Below the pieces are notes generated by a model. That model was not told the origin of the DNA and made no database searches. It was given only the letters and a program-made list of their open reading frames with translations. From Flavobacterium psychrophilum (GTDB lineage: Bacteria > Bacteroidota > Bacteroidia > Flavobacteriales > Flavobacteriaceae): a stretch of 64,000 nt of DNA. The position numbers and the translations under genes are program-made. The stretch is from positions 3,747 through 67,746 of the forward strand of contig CAMBZB010000010.1 in the NCBI GenBank assembly GCA_945872245.1, in the 5' to 3' direction. Shown one piece after another: positions 45,024 to 53,804 of the stretch (position 1 is its first letter; each line of letters opens with the position of its first letter).

Positions 45024-45055
45024 TTGGGTTATTCTTGACTTTGTGATTATCTTTG
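45024..45055 (+). promoter_or_regulatory. Promoter directly abutting the 45060 operon
   Basis: TTG (45024-45026), a 21-base spacer and TATCTTTG (45048-45055). The ATG at 45060 begins only four bases after the -7 box, so transcription should start at or within the start codon. Confidence 0.6.
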
Positions 45056-45059
45056 TCTC

Positions 45060-45602
45060 ATGAAAGCATCATTTCGTCCCAGTCCCAATTCTTTCAAAAA
45101 TACGTTTTGTGTTTTCCGTGAAATCGAAGCAAAAGCCATTGAAAATTTAGAGGTGCAATTCGAAAGCAAATCAGGAAGTACGTATTATTACACCGAATTG
45201 GGAATGTATAGACTCTCCAACCATTGGGGGAGATTGGCTAACAGCAAATGGAGGCTGGAGCCAATGGAACTGGCATCCTCGTCTAAAACGAAACTGGGAT
45301 TTGCCGCTTGGGACGATTTTTATCCTGATAATGCGGAAGAAGAATTGTATTACCTAGAAGTAAATTATACCAATAACACCGTAAATTACCAGCATAAAAA
45401 CAACCCGAATTATGACGCTAAGGCGATGCTGAGAACTAGTTTTGAAACCACGAAAAAAATAAAGCAAATCAGAAACTTATTCAATCTAACGTCTTGGGCT
45501 AAATATTTTGAATACGATGATTTAGATTTATTGCGACAACATATAATTAACCAATTAATTTTCACCAATAAAACTTTGGAAGAAATAAAAAGAGCACTAT
45601 AA
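45060..45602 (+). CDS. Conserved hypothetical protein, first gene of a three-gene operon
   Basis: 180 residues, no signal peptide. It begins MKASFRPSPNSFKNTFCVFRE and contains SGSTYYYTELGMYRLSNHWGR, KLGFAAWDDFYPDN and LYYLEVNYTNNTVNYQHKN. The Trp- and Tyr-rich pattern looks like a compact beta domain, followed by a C-terminal helical segment (LDLLRQHIINQLIF). I do not recognise the family beyond its Bacteroidota style. Its stop overlaps the next gene's ATG (TAATG). Confidence 0.7.
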   Translation: MKASFRPSPNSFKNTFCVFREIEAKAIENLEVQFESKSGSTYYYTELGMYRLSNHWGRLANSKWRLEPMELASSSKTKLGFAAWDDFYPDNAEEELYYLEVNYTNNTVNYQHKNNPNYDAKAMLRTSFETTKKIKQIRNLFNLTSWAKYFEYDDLDLLRQHIINQLIFTNKTLEEIKRAL

Positions 45603-45754
45603 TGGGAAGAAACAACGAGAGGAATATAAAGAAACACAACGATAAGTTGCACAAAGAACAGGATAAAGTGAAAGCCGCTAAAGTTTTACGCAAAGAAAAA
45701 TTGAAACAAATTGTGAAGAAGTTTAACGAGACCAACCACTCAGAAAATTTATAA
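45602..45754 (+). CDS. Short basic protein, 50 residues
   Basis: MGRNNERNIKKHNDKLHKEQ followed by a Lys-rich helix (KVLRKEKLKQIVKKFNE). It is strongly basic and probably helical, possibly nucleic-acid binding. The start codon overlaps the preceding stop (TAATG) and the next gene starts 9 bases after its stop, so it is translationally coupled. Too short for many gene callers. Confidence 0.65.
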   Translation: MGRNNERNIKKHNDKLHKEQDKVKAAKVLRKEKLKQIVKKFNETNHSENL

Positions 45755-45763
45755 AAATACGAC

Positions 45764-45991
45764 ATGGACCACACTAAATTCGCGGCATTAAAAAATGACG
45801 TACAGGAAATAATAGATTTGATTGCCAAAAAACAAACCAAGGAAGCCAACAATAAATTGGTGGAAGTAAGTGATTTATTAGACGATTTACACGATTTTTC
45901 CGAAGAGGATGAAGATTTACTTGAAATCAGTCGGTACCAAGTGCTGTTGAATCATCTGTATCAAAAAATACATTTGGCAAGTGAGGAATAA
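45764..45991 (+). CDS. Small acidic helical protein, 75 residues
   Basis: Predicted nearly all helix: FAALKNDVQEIIDLIAKKQT, EANNKLVEVSDLLDDLHDF and then an acidic EEDEDLLEISRYQVLLNHLY. The second half is strongly acidic, in contrast to the basic 50-residue product just upstream, so the two could bind each other. Third gene of the operon. Function unknown. Confidence 0.68.
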   Translation: MDHTKFAALKNDVQEIIDLIAKKQTKEANNKLVEVSDLLDDLHDFSEEDEDLLEISRYQVLLNHLYQKIHLASEE

Positions 45992-46027
45992 TACCCTTTT
46001 GGCAATAAGCCAAAAGGATTAGTTTCC

Positions 46028-46663
46028 CTATTTTACGAAGTACTCTTTGTACCATGAAATGGCCATTTCGGCAACTTCTATCAATTTTCCGGGCTCTTCG
46101 AACAAATGGGTGGCACCAGGTATTATTTTCATTTCCTTTACACAATGCAGTTGGTCAAACGCCTGTTTGTTCATTTGAATCACCGGAACATCGAGTTGTC
46201 CCACAATCAACAAAGTTGGTGCCGTTACCATGGGCAAAGCCTTTAAGGCCAAATCGGGACGTCCGCCACGCGACACCACCGCTTTTATTTTTTTTTCAAA
46301 ATAGGCAGCAGCCCTTAAGGCTGATGCCGCACCGGTGCTTGCCCCAAAATAGGCCAAGGAGAATTCCTGGGTTTCTACATTGTGCATGAGCCATTCTGTT
46401 GCCTCAATCAACCGGCTCACCAGCAAATCAATGTTAAATCGGTTTTCGTAAATTCGGTCTTCTTGCTCTGTCAGCAGATCAAACAATAATGTACCCATGC
46501 CGTGTTGCTGGATTAATTCTGCTACCATTTTATTTCTGGGACTAAAGCGGCTGCTGCCGCTGCCGTGCGAAAAAACAACAATACCCAGAGCGTTTTCAGG
46601 AAGCACCAATTCCCCTTTTAATGTCACAGAAGCCAAAGGGATGCTTATTTCTTCTCTTTTCAT
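46028..46663 (-). CDS. Alpha/beta hydrolase, dienelactone hydrolase-like
   Basis: 211 residues from the ATG at 46663 (a TTG three codons upstream is less likely). The nucleophile elbow is YFGASTGAASAL, where GASTG stands for GxSxG. The oxyanion segment VFSHGSGSSRFSPRN, the Asp region LLIVGQLDVPVIQ and the His in PGATHLFEEPGKL complete the triad. It lies 41 bases downstream of a phosphoribosyltransferase gene; these two families are also found as neighbours or fusions elsewhere, which suggests one pathway, undefined. Confidence 0.88.
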   Translation of the reverse strand: MKREEISIPLASVTLKGELVLPENALGIVVFSHGSGSSRFSPRNKMVAELIQQHGMGTLLFDLLTEQEDRIYENRFNIDLLVSRLIEATEWLMHNVETQEFSLAYFGASTGAASALRAAAYFEKKIKAVVSRGGRPDLALKALPMVTAPTLLIVGQLDVPVIQMNKQAFDQLHCVKEMKIIPGATHLFEEPGKLIEVAEMAISWYKEYFVK

Positions 46664-46704
46664 GATGGACAAATTTTAAAAGAAACAATACGGATTAACA
46701 TCGT

Positions 46705-47340
46705 TTATTCTATCAAATTGGCTACACCCAGCATTCGAATCACTTCATCATCGGCCACTTGTTCAAACGTTTCGTAAAACCGTCCTACGCCCCTGAAATC
46801 TTTAGGCGCCATCAAGTATACAAATTCATCTGTGTTTTGTTCAAATACTTTTACGGTGTCAAATGGCACTACGGGTACTGCCACAATAATTTTTTTAGGA
46901 TGCCTTTTTTTCAACATTTCTATGCTGGCAAGTAGGGTGTTTCCTGTTGCAATGCCGTCATCCACCACAATTACTGTTTTACCCTTGATATTGGCTGGTT
47001 TTCGGTAGCCCATGTAGAGATTGTATTTGTCTTTCATTGATTCCCTGAGGTGTTTTATTTCCCTTTCAATGTATTCTTTGGGAATGTCAGGATGCTGATT
47101 GATAATCGTTGAATCCAGTGAGACGGCCCCTATGGCATATTCTTTGTTTAAAGGATGTCCGATTTTTTTGGAAAGGATAATATCCAATGGAAGGTGTAAG
47201 TTTTTGGAAATCTCGTACCCAATAGGGACTCCCCCCCGGGGAACGGCAAGAATGATGGCGTCACTATTCTGATATTTTTCCAATTTTTGAGAAAGTAATA
47301 TGCCGGCTTCTTTTCTGTCTTGAAGAATTACTTGGTACAT
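46705..47340 (-). CDS. Phosphoribosyltransferase family protein
   Basis: 211 residues. The PRPP-binding motif is VIVVDDGIATGNTLLASIEML near residues 109-129, and an N-terminal AVPRGGVPIGYEI segment near residue 35 matches the COG1926 type. The middle has HPLNKEYAIGAV. The substrate is unknown; this type is usually found with dienelactone hydrolase-like proteins and stress genes rather than nucleotide salvage. The 263 bases upstream hold no gene. Confidence 0.88.
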   Translation of the reverse strand: MYQVILQDRKEAGILLSQKLEKYQNSDAIILAVPRGGVPIGYEISKNLHLPLDIILSKKIGHPLNKEYAIGAVSLDSTIINQHPDIPKEYIEREIKHLRESMKDKYNLYMGYRKPANIKGKTVIVVDDGIATGNTLLASIEMLKKRHPKKIIVAVPVVPFDTVKVFEQNTDEFVYLMAPKDFRGVGRFYETFEQVADDEVIRMLGVANLIE

Positions 47341-47604
47341 GATAAAAATAGATAAGATTAAACAATTAATTTACACTTAAAGATACTGATTTTTAGTTTA
47401 TTAGGTGGTAAAATAATGATAAATTAAAAGATTGTTTGGGAATTTTAACTCTTAGGGAATACCACAATTTTTTGGAATCATACAGAATAAATCAGGCAGC
47501 TTTTTCAATAGAGGAGTTGTCATTGAAAAACGAAATGGTTTTTAACTAAAAATTAATAAACGTTTGGCTTCGGTTCATTTCAAAATAATGTACTTTTAAA
47601 ACCT

Positions 47605-48723
47605 ATGAAAAGCACCATCAAAAAAGGATTTTATTTCAAGGCCTATGAACCGCCGTTCCAGTCTCCGTTTGATAAACTCTTTTCGATTTTCAAGGAATTA
47701 ATCACCCATACTTCGGGCGATTTCGACGAAGCCATCGATTGGTTGCGGGAATTGGACACAGAATACAAACTCACCGACGAACACTATACCATCGATGATT
47801 TCATCGAAGATTTAAAGAAAAAAGGATACATCCGAGAGGAACTCAAAGACGACGGAACCTCAGGAATCGGTGTCACCGCTAAAACGGAAAGAGCCATTCG
47901 TCAGCAAGCTTTGGACAACATTTTTGGGAATCTAAAGCGAAGCGGAACCGGAAACCACAAAACAAAACACGCCGGAAATGGCGACGAACATACCGGAGAA
48001 TTTCGCGAGTTTCATTTTGGGGATGGATTAGAACGCATTTCCCTGACCGAGAGTCTGAGAAACGCCCAAATCAATAACGGCGTGGCCGATTTTATGCTGA
48101 CTGAAAATGATTTGGTGGTCGAAGAAACCCAATACAAATCCCAAATGAGCACGGTTTTGATGATCGACATCAGCCACAGTATGATATTGTACGGCGAGGA
48201 CCGAATCACCCCGGCCAAAAAAGTGGCGATGGCGCTGGCTGAATTGATTACCACGCGTTATCCCAAAGACACCTTGGATATTCTGGTTTTCGGAAACGAT
48301 GCCTGGACAATTGCCATCCGGGATTTGCCCTATTTAAAAGTGGGACCCTATCATACCAATACCGTGGCGGGTTTACAATTAGCCATGGATTTATTGCGCA
48401 GAAAGCGCAACACTAACAAGCAAATCTTCATGATTACCGACGGCAAACCGAGTTGTGTCCGCGAAAAAGATGGAACGTATTATATGAATAGCAACGGCCT
48501 TGACGAATATATTGTCGATAAATGCTACAACGAAGCCCAACAAGCTCGGAAATTGCACATTCCCATCACGACTTTTATGATTGCCAAAGATCCGTATTTG
48601 CAGCAATTCGTCAATCGGTTTACCGAAGCCAACCAAGGAAAAGCTTTTTATACCGGATTGAAAGGGCTGGGCGAAATGATTTTCGAGGATTATGAAACCA
48701 ATCGTAAAAAAAGGATTAAATAA
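47605..48723 (+). CDS. VWA domain protein (partner of the AAA ATPase)
   Basis: 372 residues. The C-terminal half is a von Willebrand A domain with an intact MIDAS: DISHSMILYGEDR (DxSxS), a threonine in the HTNTVAGLQLAM segment, and MITDGKPS. The N-terminal half is charged and includes a GIGVTAKTERAIRQQALDN helix. It is paired with an ATPase gene 135 bases downstream. MoxR/VWA and chelatase I/D pairs act as metal-insertion or protein-assembly chaperones; the client here is unknown. Confidence 0.87.
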   Translation: MKSTIKKGFYFKAYEPPFQSPFDKLFSIFKELITHTSGDFDEAIDWLRELDTEYKLTDEHYTIDDFIEDLKKKGYIREELKDDGTSGIGVTAKTERAIRQQALDNIFGNLKRSGTGNHKTKHAGNGDEHTGEFREFHFGDGLERISLTESLRNAQINNGVADFMLTENDLVVEETQYKSQMSTVLMIDISHSMILYGEDRITPAKKVAMALAELITTRYPKDTLDILVFGNDAWTIAIRDLPYLKVGPYHTNTVAGLQLAMDLLRRKRNTNKQIFMITDGKPSCVREKDGTYYMNSNGLDEYIVDKCYNEAQQARKLHIPITTFMIAKDPYLQQFVNRFTEANQGKAFYTGLKGLGEMIFEDYETNRKKRIK

Positions 48724-48858
48724 GCATTCAGTATTCAGTTTTTAGTGTTCAGTCGTAGTCGCAGCTTGTCAGTTCAAGCGCGTCATTCTAAGCGAAGACG
48801 AAGGACGAGAACTATTTTAATAGCAATTTCAATAGCAATAATAATTTCAATAAAAAAA

Positions 48859-50316
48859 ATGAACAGCATAACCACACTAGGCGAATTAAAAAAATCAGGA
48901 TACCAAAGCAAAAGTATCAAAGACGAATTGCGTCACAATTTAAGGGAAAAAATCAAGTCCGGACTACCTAGCTTCGAAGGCGTTCACGGGTTTGAGAATA
49001 CCGTGATTCCGGAATTGGAACGCGCCATTTTATCGCGTCACAACATCAACTTGTTGGGACTTCGCGGTCAAGCCAAAACCCGATTGGCGCGTAAAATGAT
49101 CGAATTGTTGGACGAATACATTCCGTTTGTGGCGGGTTCTGAAATCAATGACGATCCGTTGCGTCCCATTTCCCGTTTTGCCAAAGACCTCATTACCGAT
49201 AAAGGCGATACAACTCCCATTTCCTGGTTGCACCGTAGCGAGCGTTTCTTCGAAAAACTCGCCACGCCAGACGTAACCGTTGCCGACTTGATTGGCGATG
49301 TCGATCCCATAAAAGCGGCTAATTTGAAACTGTCGTATGCCGATGACCGCGTAATTCATTTTGGGATGATACCACGGGCGAATCGTTGTATTTTTGTCAT
49401 CAACGAGTTACCCGATTTGCAAGCCAGAATCCAAGTAGCCTTATTCAATATTTTGCAGGAAGGCGACATTCAAATTCGGGGCTTCAAATTGCGAATGCCG
49501 CTCGATATGCAGTTTATTTTCACTGCAAATCCGGAGGATTACACCAATCGGGGCAGTATTGTGACGCCATTGAAGGACAGAATCGGTTCCCAAATCCTGA
49601 CGCATTACCCAGAAACCATTAAAATTGCCCGAACTATCACGGAACAAGAGGCTAAATTAGATGCCTCCCAAAGCGATTTGGTTTACGTGCCTTCCTTGGC
49701 TAGGGATTTACTGGAACAAATTAGTTTTGAAGCTAGAGAAAGTGAATACATTGACAATAAAAGTGGTGTTAGTGCCCGATTAAGCATAACGGCTTTTGAA
49801 AACTTATTAAGCACCGCCGAGCGTCGCGTCCTGAAATCAGGCGGGGATCACACCACTTTGCGCTTGTCCGACTTTATGGGAATTATTCCCGCCATTACTG
49901 GAAAAGTCGAATTGGTGTACGAAGGCGAGCAGGAGGGGGCAGCCGTTGTCGCACAGCATTTAATAGGCGACGCGATTCACACCTTCTTTCCAGCGTATTT
50001 TCCGAAAATCGAAAAACTCGAAAAGCAGGGAGAAAAAACACCTTATTCCGATACCTTGGAATGGTTTTTTGCCGAAAGTGGTTTTGCATTATTAGACGAT
50101 TCCTCGGATGAGGAATACAAAACCATTCTCGACAGTATCGCTCCATTGGGTGTTTTAATCAAAAAATACCAGCCACAACTCGAAAAGGAAGATGCTTATT
50201 TCATGAAAGAGTTTATACTTTGGGGATTGGTGGAGTACGATAAATTGAGCAAAGATAGATTTTCGGAAGGCTATCAGTTCAAGGATTTATATGGCAGTTA
50301 CATCAGTAAATTGTAA
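48859..50316 (+). CDS. AAA ATPase of the magnesium-chelatase/MoxR type
   Basis: 485 residues from the ATG at 48859; an upstream in-frame start gives a 38-residue low-complexity leader rich in Arg, Ser and Ile and is not likely. Walker A is LLGLRGQAKTRLARK, Walker B CIFVINELPDLQARIQ (Asn-Glu in place of Asp-Glu), sensor 1 FIFTANPEDYTNRG, followed by PLKDRIGSQI. The C-terminal half is helical, with FAESGFALLDDSSDEE. Together with the VWA gene it resembles the ChlI-ChlD and RavA-ViaA kind of pair. Confidence 0.88.
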   Translation: MNSITTLGELKKSGYQSKSIKDELRHNLREKIKSGLPSFEGVHGFENTVIPELERAILSRHNINLLGLRGQAKTRLARKMIELLDEYIPFVAGSEINDDPLRPISRFAKDLITDKGDTTPISWLHRSERFFEKLATPDVTVADLIGDVDPIKAANLKLSYADDRVIHFGMIPRANRCIFVINELPDLQARIQVALFNILQEGDIQIRGFKLRMPLDMQFIFTANPEDYTNRGSIVTPLKDRIGSQILTHYPETIKIARTITEQEAKLDASQSDLVYVPSLARDLLEQISFEARESEYIDNKSGVSARLSITAFENLLSTAERRVLKSGGDHTTLRLSDFMGIIPAITGKVELVYEGEQEGAAVVAQHLIGDAIHTFFPAYFPKIEKLEKQGEKTPYSDTLEWFFAESGFALLDDSSDEEYKTILDSIAPLGVLIKKYQPQLEKEDAYFMKEFILWGLVEYDKLSKDRFSEGYQFKDLYGSYISKL

Positions 50317-50326
50317 AAGCACAAAA

Positions 50327-50352
50327 GGGTTTAGAAACAGTTCTAAACCCAT
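50327..50352. terminator. Bidirectional terminator between convergent genes
   Basis: GGGTTTAGAA (50327-50336) and TTCTAAACCC (50341-50350) pair perfectly around ACAG, between two convergent genes. Confidence 0.8.
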
Positions 50353-50362
50353 TTAATTTGCG

Positions 50363-51082
50363 TTACTTTATTTTTTCCGATTCGAGTTTCAGCTCCTCTA
50401 GCTCTTTTTCTAATTGTTCGATTTCGCTTTTATAACCGTCAATTTCATTTTGCAACAAACTCATTTGTTCGTTTCTTTCGCTGGCGCTTCGCAGGATCTT
50501 AAAACTACGCGAATCATTTAGTTTGCTCTCCGTAGCTTCTAAATTGTCCCTTGCTACGGCGAGTAAATCCGGAATTTCCAGAAGCCTATCGCTTATGGCT
50601 TTTTTTTGCTCTTGGGCTGCTCTTTCGGCAGCAGCTTTTTCTGCTGCAGCCACTATTATTTTTTGTTCCTCAATTTCTTTTTGTTGGAGTTCGTATTGGT
50701 AATTCTCCACTTCGGTTTTATGATTTTTAAGCTTGAGTTCTCGGCTTCTCTCGTCTTGTAAGGTGTTGAATACAATTGTTCCAGCTGCCAAAGCCAAGAG
50801 TCCTAAAACAACAAAAAAGGTATTTTTAGACAAACCCAAAATTTCTTGTTTCTTCTTTTTTTTCTCTGCTTTTGGTTTAGGGGGAATTGTCGAAAAAGAT
50901 TGTAAAGGGGGCGGAATTGCCACGAAAACACTTGTCAACTCGGGAATCTCTTCAGCATTTTTCCAGTGTTCCATTCCTTCAAACCATACTGGAGTTGTTT
51001 TGGTTATTTTTCGGACTTTCAATTCTTCAAAATCAAATGGTCCGCTGCTTTCCGTGCCGTTGTGTAGAAAGTATTTTTTCAT
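50363..51082 (-). CDS. GYF-domain membrane protein with periplasmic or cytoplasmic coiled coil
   Basis: 239 residues from the ATG at 51082. Residues 1-50 are a GYF_2/DUF4339-type module (MKKYFLHNGTESSGPFDFEE, VWFEGMEHWKNAEEIPEL). A basic Pro/Lys linker (KPKAEKKKKKQEILG) precedes one membrane helix (about 92-112), and residues 118-239 form a long charged coiled coil (EQLEKELEELKLESEKIK). The GYF-like part probably binds proline-rich partners in the cytoplasm. An in-frame TTG five codons upstream is a weaker start. Confidence 0.8.
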   Translation of the reverse strand: MKKYFLHNGTESSGPFDFEELKVRKITKTTPVWFEGMEHWKNAEEIPELTSVFVAIPPPLQSFSTIPPKPKAEKKKKKQEILGLSKNTFFVVLGLLALAAGTIVFNTLQDERSRELKLKNHKTEVENYQYELQQKEIEEQKIIVAAAEKAAAERAAQEQKKAISDRLLEIPDLLAVARDNLEATESKLNDSRSFKILRSASERNEQMSLLQNEIDGYKSEIEQLEKELEELKLESEKIK

Positions 51083-51193
51083 AAATGGGTAATTCAAGCT
51101 TCTTTATCGAGGTTTTAAAAATGAAGCCATAAATATATAATTATAATTCAATATTTTTTGAAAAAAAATAGGGTGTCAACATAAATTTTCAAA

Positions 51194-52600
51194 CTACTTT
51201 CCGATACAGAAATTGGCAAAGATGTTTCCCAGTAATTCGTCATTCGTCACTTTGCCCGTAATCATCCCAAAATGGTACAAGGCTTCCTTGATGTCAATCG
51301 CCATCAAGTCGCTCGATAGGTTGATTTCCAGTCCAAATTTCACTTTTTGGATTTCCTCCAGCGCTTTGAGTAAAGAGTCGTAATGTCTTGTGTTGGTGAC
51401 AATGGTTTCGTTATTGCGTAACGCTCCAGTATTGACAAAGGAGAGCAATTGGTTTTTGAGTTCGTCAATTCCTGTTTTGTTTTTGGCTGAAATTTCAATT
51501 AATAATTGATAATTGATAATTGATAATTGGTTGTCAAATTGCTTTCGCTGTTTCGAATCTAATTTGTCAATTTTATTCGTCACCACAATTAATGGTTTAA
51601 GTGGAAATTGATTTCGAATTTTTTCAATTTGAATTTTCACACTATTTTCATTATCCATTATCAATTGTAAACTATCAATTAAAAATAAAACTACTTGTGC
51701 CTGTTCTATTTTTTCGAAAGTCTTTCTAATCCCGATGCTTTCCACTACATCTTCGGTTTCGCGAATTCCTGCCGTATCGATGATTCGAAAACCTATGCCG
51801 CCAATAACCAATTCATCTTCAATCGTATCTCGAGTGGTTCCGGCAATGTGGGAAACGATGGCGCGTTCTTCGTTCAGCAAGGCATTCAATAAAGTGGATT
51901 TCCCCACATTGGGTTCTCCCACAATCGCCACAGGAATACCATTTTTGATGACATTGCCCACGGCAAAGGAATCAATCAGGCGTTTCAGCACAAATTCGAT
52001 TCTGTTTAATAGTTCGTGAAATTGTGCCCGGTCGGCAAAAGCCACATCTTCCTCGGCAAAGTCGAGTTCGAGTTCGATTAGCGAGGCAAAATTTAATAAT
52101 TCTTCGCGGAGCTTGGCTATTTCGTTCGAGAAACCGCCGCGCATTTGCTGCATCGCGATTTGGTGTGAAGCTTCGTTGTCTGACGAAATCAAATCGGCAA
52201 CAGCTTCGGCTTGAGATAGGTCGAGCTTGCCGTTCAGAAAAGCTCTCAGGGTAAATTCTCCTGGGTTTGCCATTCGGCACCCTTTTCGAAGTAATAACTG
52301 AATGATTTGCTGTTGGATATAAGTCGAGCCGTGACAGGAAATTTCGATGGTGTTTTCGCCAGTATAAGAGTGAGGCCCTTTGAAAATGGAAACCAACACT
52401 TCATCCAGCGTTTTTTGGTTGTCGATAACATGTCCCAAATGCAGGGTATGGGATTTTTGTTGGGTTAAATCCTTTCCTTTAATGGATTTAAAAACAGAAT
52501 TTCCAATGGCAATTGCATCTTCGCCAGAAATCCGAATGATGGCTATGGCTCCCGCTCCTGAAGGAGTTGCTAGGGCTACTATGGAATCGTTGTATAACAT
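51194..52600 (-). CDS. mnmE: tRNA modification GTPase MnmE
   Basis: 468 residues from the ATG at 52600, which gives the usual N-terminus (MLYNDSIVALATPSGAGAIA). The N-terminal folate-binding domain precedes a G domain with GEPNVGKSTLLN, DTAGIRET and NKIDK. The C-terminus ends with the catalytic FCIGK. With MnmG it modifies U34 of tRNAs. A TACCTTTG promoter box (52619-52626, minus strand) only 19 bases upstream rules out the longer in-frame start at 52648. Between the G4 and G5 motifs there is an insert coded by short tandem repeats (see the repeat entry). Confidence 0.95.
   Translation of the reverse strand: MLYNDSIVALATPSGAGAIAIIRISGEDAIAIGNSVFKSIKGKDLTQQKSHTLHLGHVIDNQKTLDEVLVSIFKGPHSYTGENTIEISCHGSTYIQQQIIQLLLRKGCRMANPGEFTLRAFLNGKLDLSQAEAVADLISSDNEASHQIAMQQMRGGFSNEIAKLREELLNFASLIELELDFAEEDVAFADRAQFHELLNRIEFVLKRLIDSFAVGNVIKNGIPVAIVGEPNVGKSTLLNALLNEERAIVSHIAGTTRDTIEDELVIGGIGFRIIDTAGIRETEDVVESIGIRKTFEKIEQAQVVLFLIDSLQLIMDNENSVKIQIEKIRNQFPLKPLIVVTNKIDKLDSKQRKQFDNQLSIINYQLLIEISAKNKTGIDELKNQLLSFVNTGALRNNETIVTNTRHYDSLLKALEEIQKVKFGLEINLSSDLMAIDIKEALYHFGMITGKVTNDELLGNIFANFCIGK
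51496..51532. repeat. Short AT-rich tandem repeats inside mnmE
   Basis: About four copies of an AATTGATA-type unit lie in frame within mnmE and encode the NQLSIINYQLLIEIS part between NKIDK and SAKNKTG. The same kind of CAATT/ATCAATT sequence recurs near 51655-51685 in the gene. The reading frame stays open. Confidence 0.65.
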
Positions 52601-52618
52601 TTTATGGAGTATTGGCTG

Positions 52619-52626
52619 CAAAGGTA
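52619..52626 (-). promoter_or_regulatory. -7 promoter element of mnmE
   Basis: TACCTTTG on the minus strand, 19 bases before the ATG at 52600, so the leader is about 12 bases. No TTG at the -33 position. Confidence 0.5.
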
Positions 52627-52768
52627 CTAAATCTAAAGAAGTATCCATTTTTTTATAAAAGCAGCCTTTTAGTCTTAAAAAAAATGGTAAATAGCTGACA
52701 AATATTCTTTTAAGGTCGTAACTTTATAGTAGTATTAGTTATGATAATTCACTTCAAATGGATTCCAA

Positions 52769-53602
52769 ATGAAACGTATCCTATTTCCAACCGATTTTTC
52801 CGAAACAGCGAATAACGCTTTTGTGTATGCTTTAGAAATGGCAAAACATTTGGGCGCAGAATTTATTGTGCTCCATGTTTATGACTCTCCAAACCTTACC
52901 TATGAAGGTTGCCCGAGTTCTATAGCTTCGATTTACGAAACGATTGAATTAAAAAATTTCGAAAATTTTAAAGATCAGATTCCCTATTTGAGGAAAATAG
53001 CCGAGGACCACCACTTTGAGAGTGTGAAGATGAGCCATGTTTTGCGGCGTGGCAACCTAGTTAAAATTATAAAAGAAATTGCAGAAGCAGAAAATATAGA
53101 TTTGATTGTCATGGGTACTCATGGCGCTTCTGGTTTGAAAGAAGTTTTTTTGGGGTCTAATACGGGTTTTGTCATTACACAGGTGCCCACAACGCTTTTA
53201 TGCGTGCCTATTGAAGCAAAATACGATAAAATCAAACACATTTGTTTTACCACTCTTTTTAAGGGTGAAGACAAAAAGGCATTGTTGGAAGTCTTAACTA
53301 TTGCGAAGAAATTACATGCTAAGGTGAAATGCCTCACCGTTAAAACATCTAACTCCAAGCTGACGTATGAACGTATTGAAAAGTGGCAATCTGATTTTAA
53401 AAATGAAGCCGTTGAATTTTTTGTTATTCCAAACGATAACATCAAAAAAACAATTAACGATTTTTTGGTGCAACAAGAAATTGATATTTTAGCCATGTTG
53501 ACTCATAAACGCAATCTTATAGAAGAATTATTTACCCAAAGTTTGACACAAAAGCTCTCTTTTCAAAGCAAAACCCCCATTTTAGTACTGCATGAAAAGT
53601 AA
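52769..53602 (+). CDS. Universal stress protein, tandem UspA domains
   Basis: 277 residues made of two Usp domains. The first starts RILFPTDFSETANNAFVYAL and has the nucleotide-binding GTHGASGLKEVFLGSNTG loop. The second (about residues 150-277) is more divergent and lacks a clear Gly-rich loop. It is cytoplasmic and probably stress-induced. A similar gene follows 200 bases downstream. Confidence 0.92.
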   Translation: MKRILFPTDFSETANNAFVYALEMAKHLGAEFIVLHVYDSPNLTYEGCPSSIASIYETIELKNFENFKDQIPYLRKIAEDHHFESVKMSHVLRRGNLVKIIKEIAEAENIDLIVMGTHGASGLKEVFLGSNTGFVITQVPTTLLCVPIEAKYDKIKHICFTTLFKGEDKKALLEVLTIAKKLHAKVKCLTVKTSNSKLTYERIEKWQSDFKNEAVEFFVIPNDNIKKTINDFLVQQEIDILAMLTHKRNLIEELFTQSLTQKLSFQSKTPILVLHEK

Positions 53603-53747
53603 TCGTTTGCTTGGGTTCGGTACGGATTAAAAACAATATTTTTTTGTTTTTGGGATAGTAATAATGAATTTTAACAGCGCCTATTTCAACATGAATATTG
53701 CTTCATTTCATTGAAAAATACGTCTTAAATACCTGATAATTATATAT

Positions 53748-53775
53748 TTGTGTTTTAATTTTTTCACTACCTTTG
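53748..53775 (+). promoter_or_regulatory. Promoter of the second usp gene
   Basis: TTG (53748-53750), a 17-base spacer and TACCTTTG (53768-53775), 30 bases before the ATG. The TTG is itself the end of another TAnnTTTG-like box (TATATTTG, 53743-53750). Confidence 0.6.
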
Positions 53776-53804
53776 ATAGACAAACAACTTTAAATCGTAC
53801 TAAA

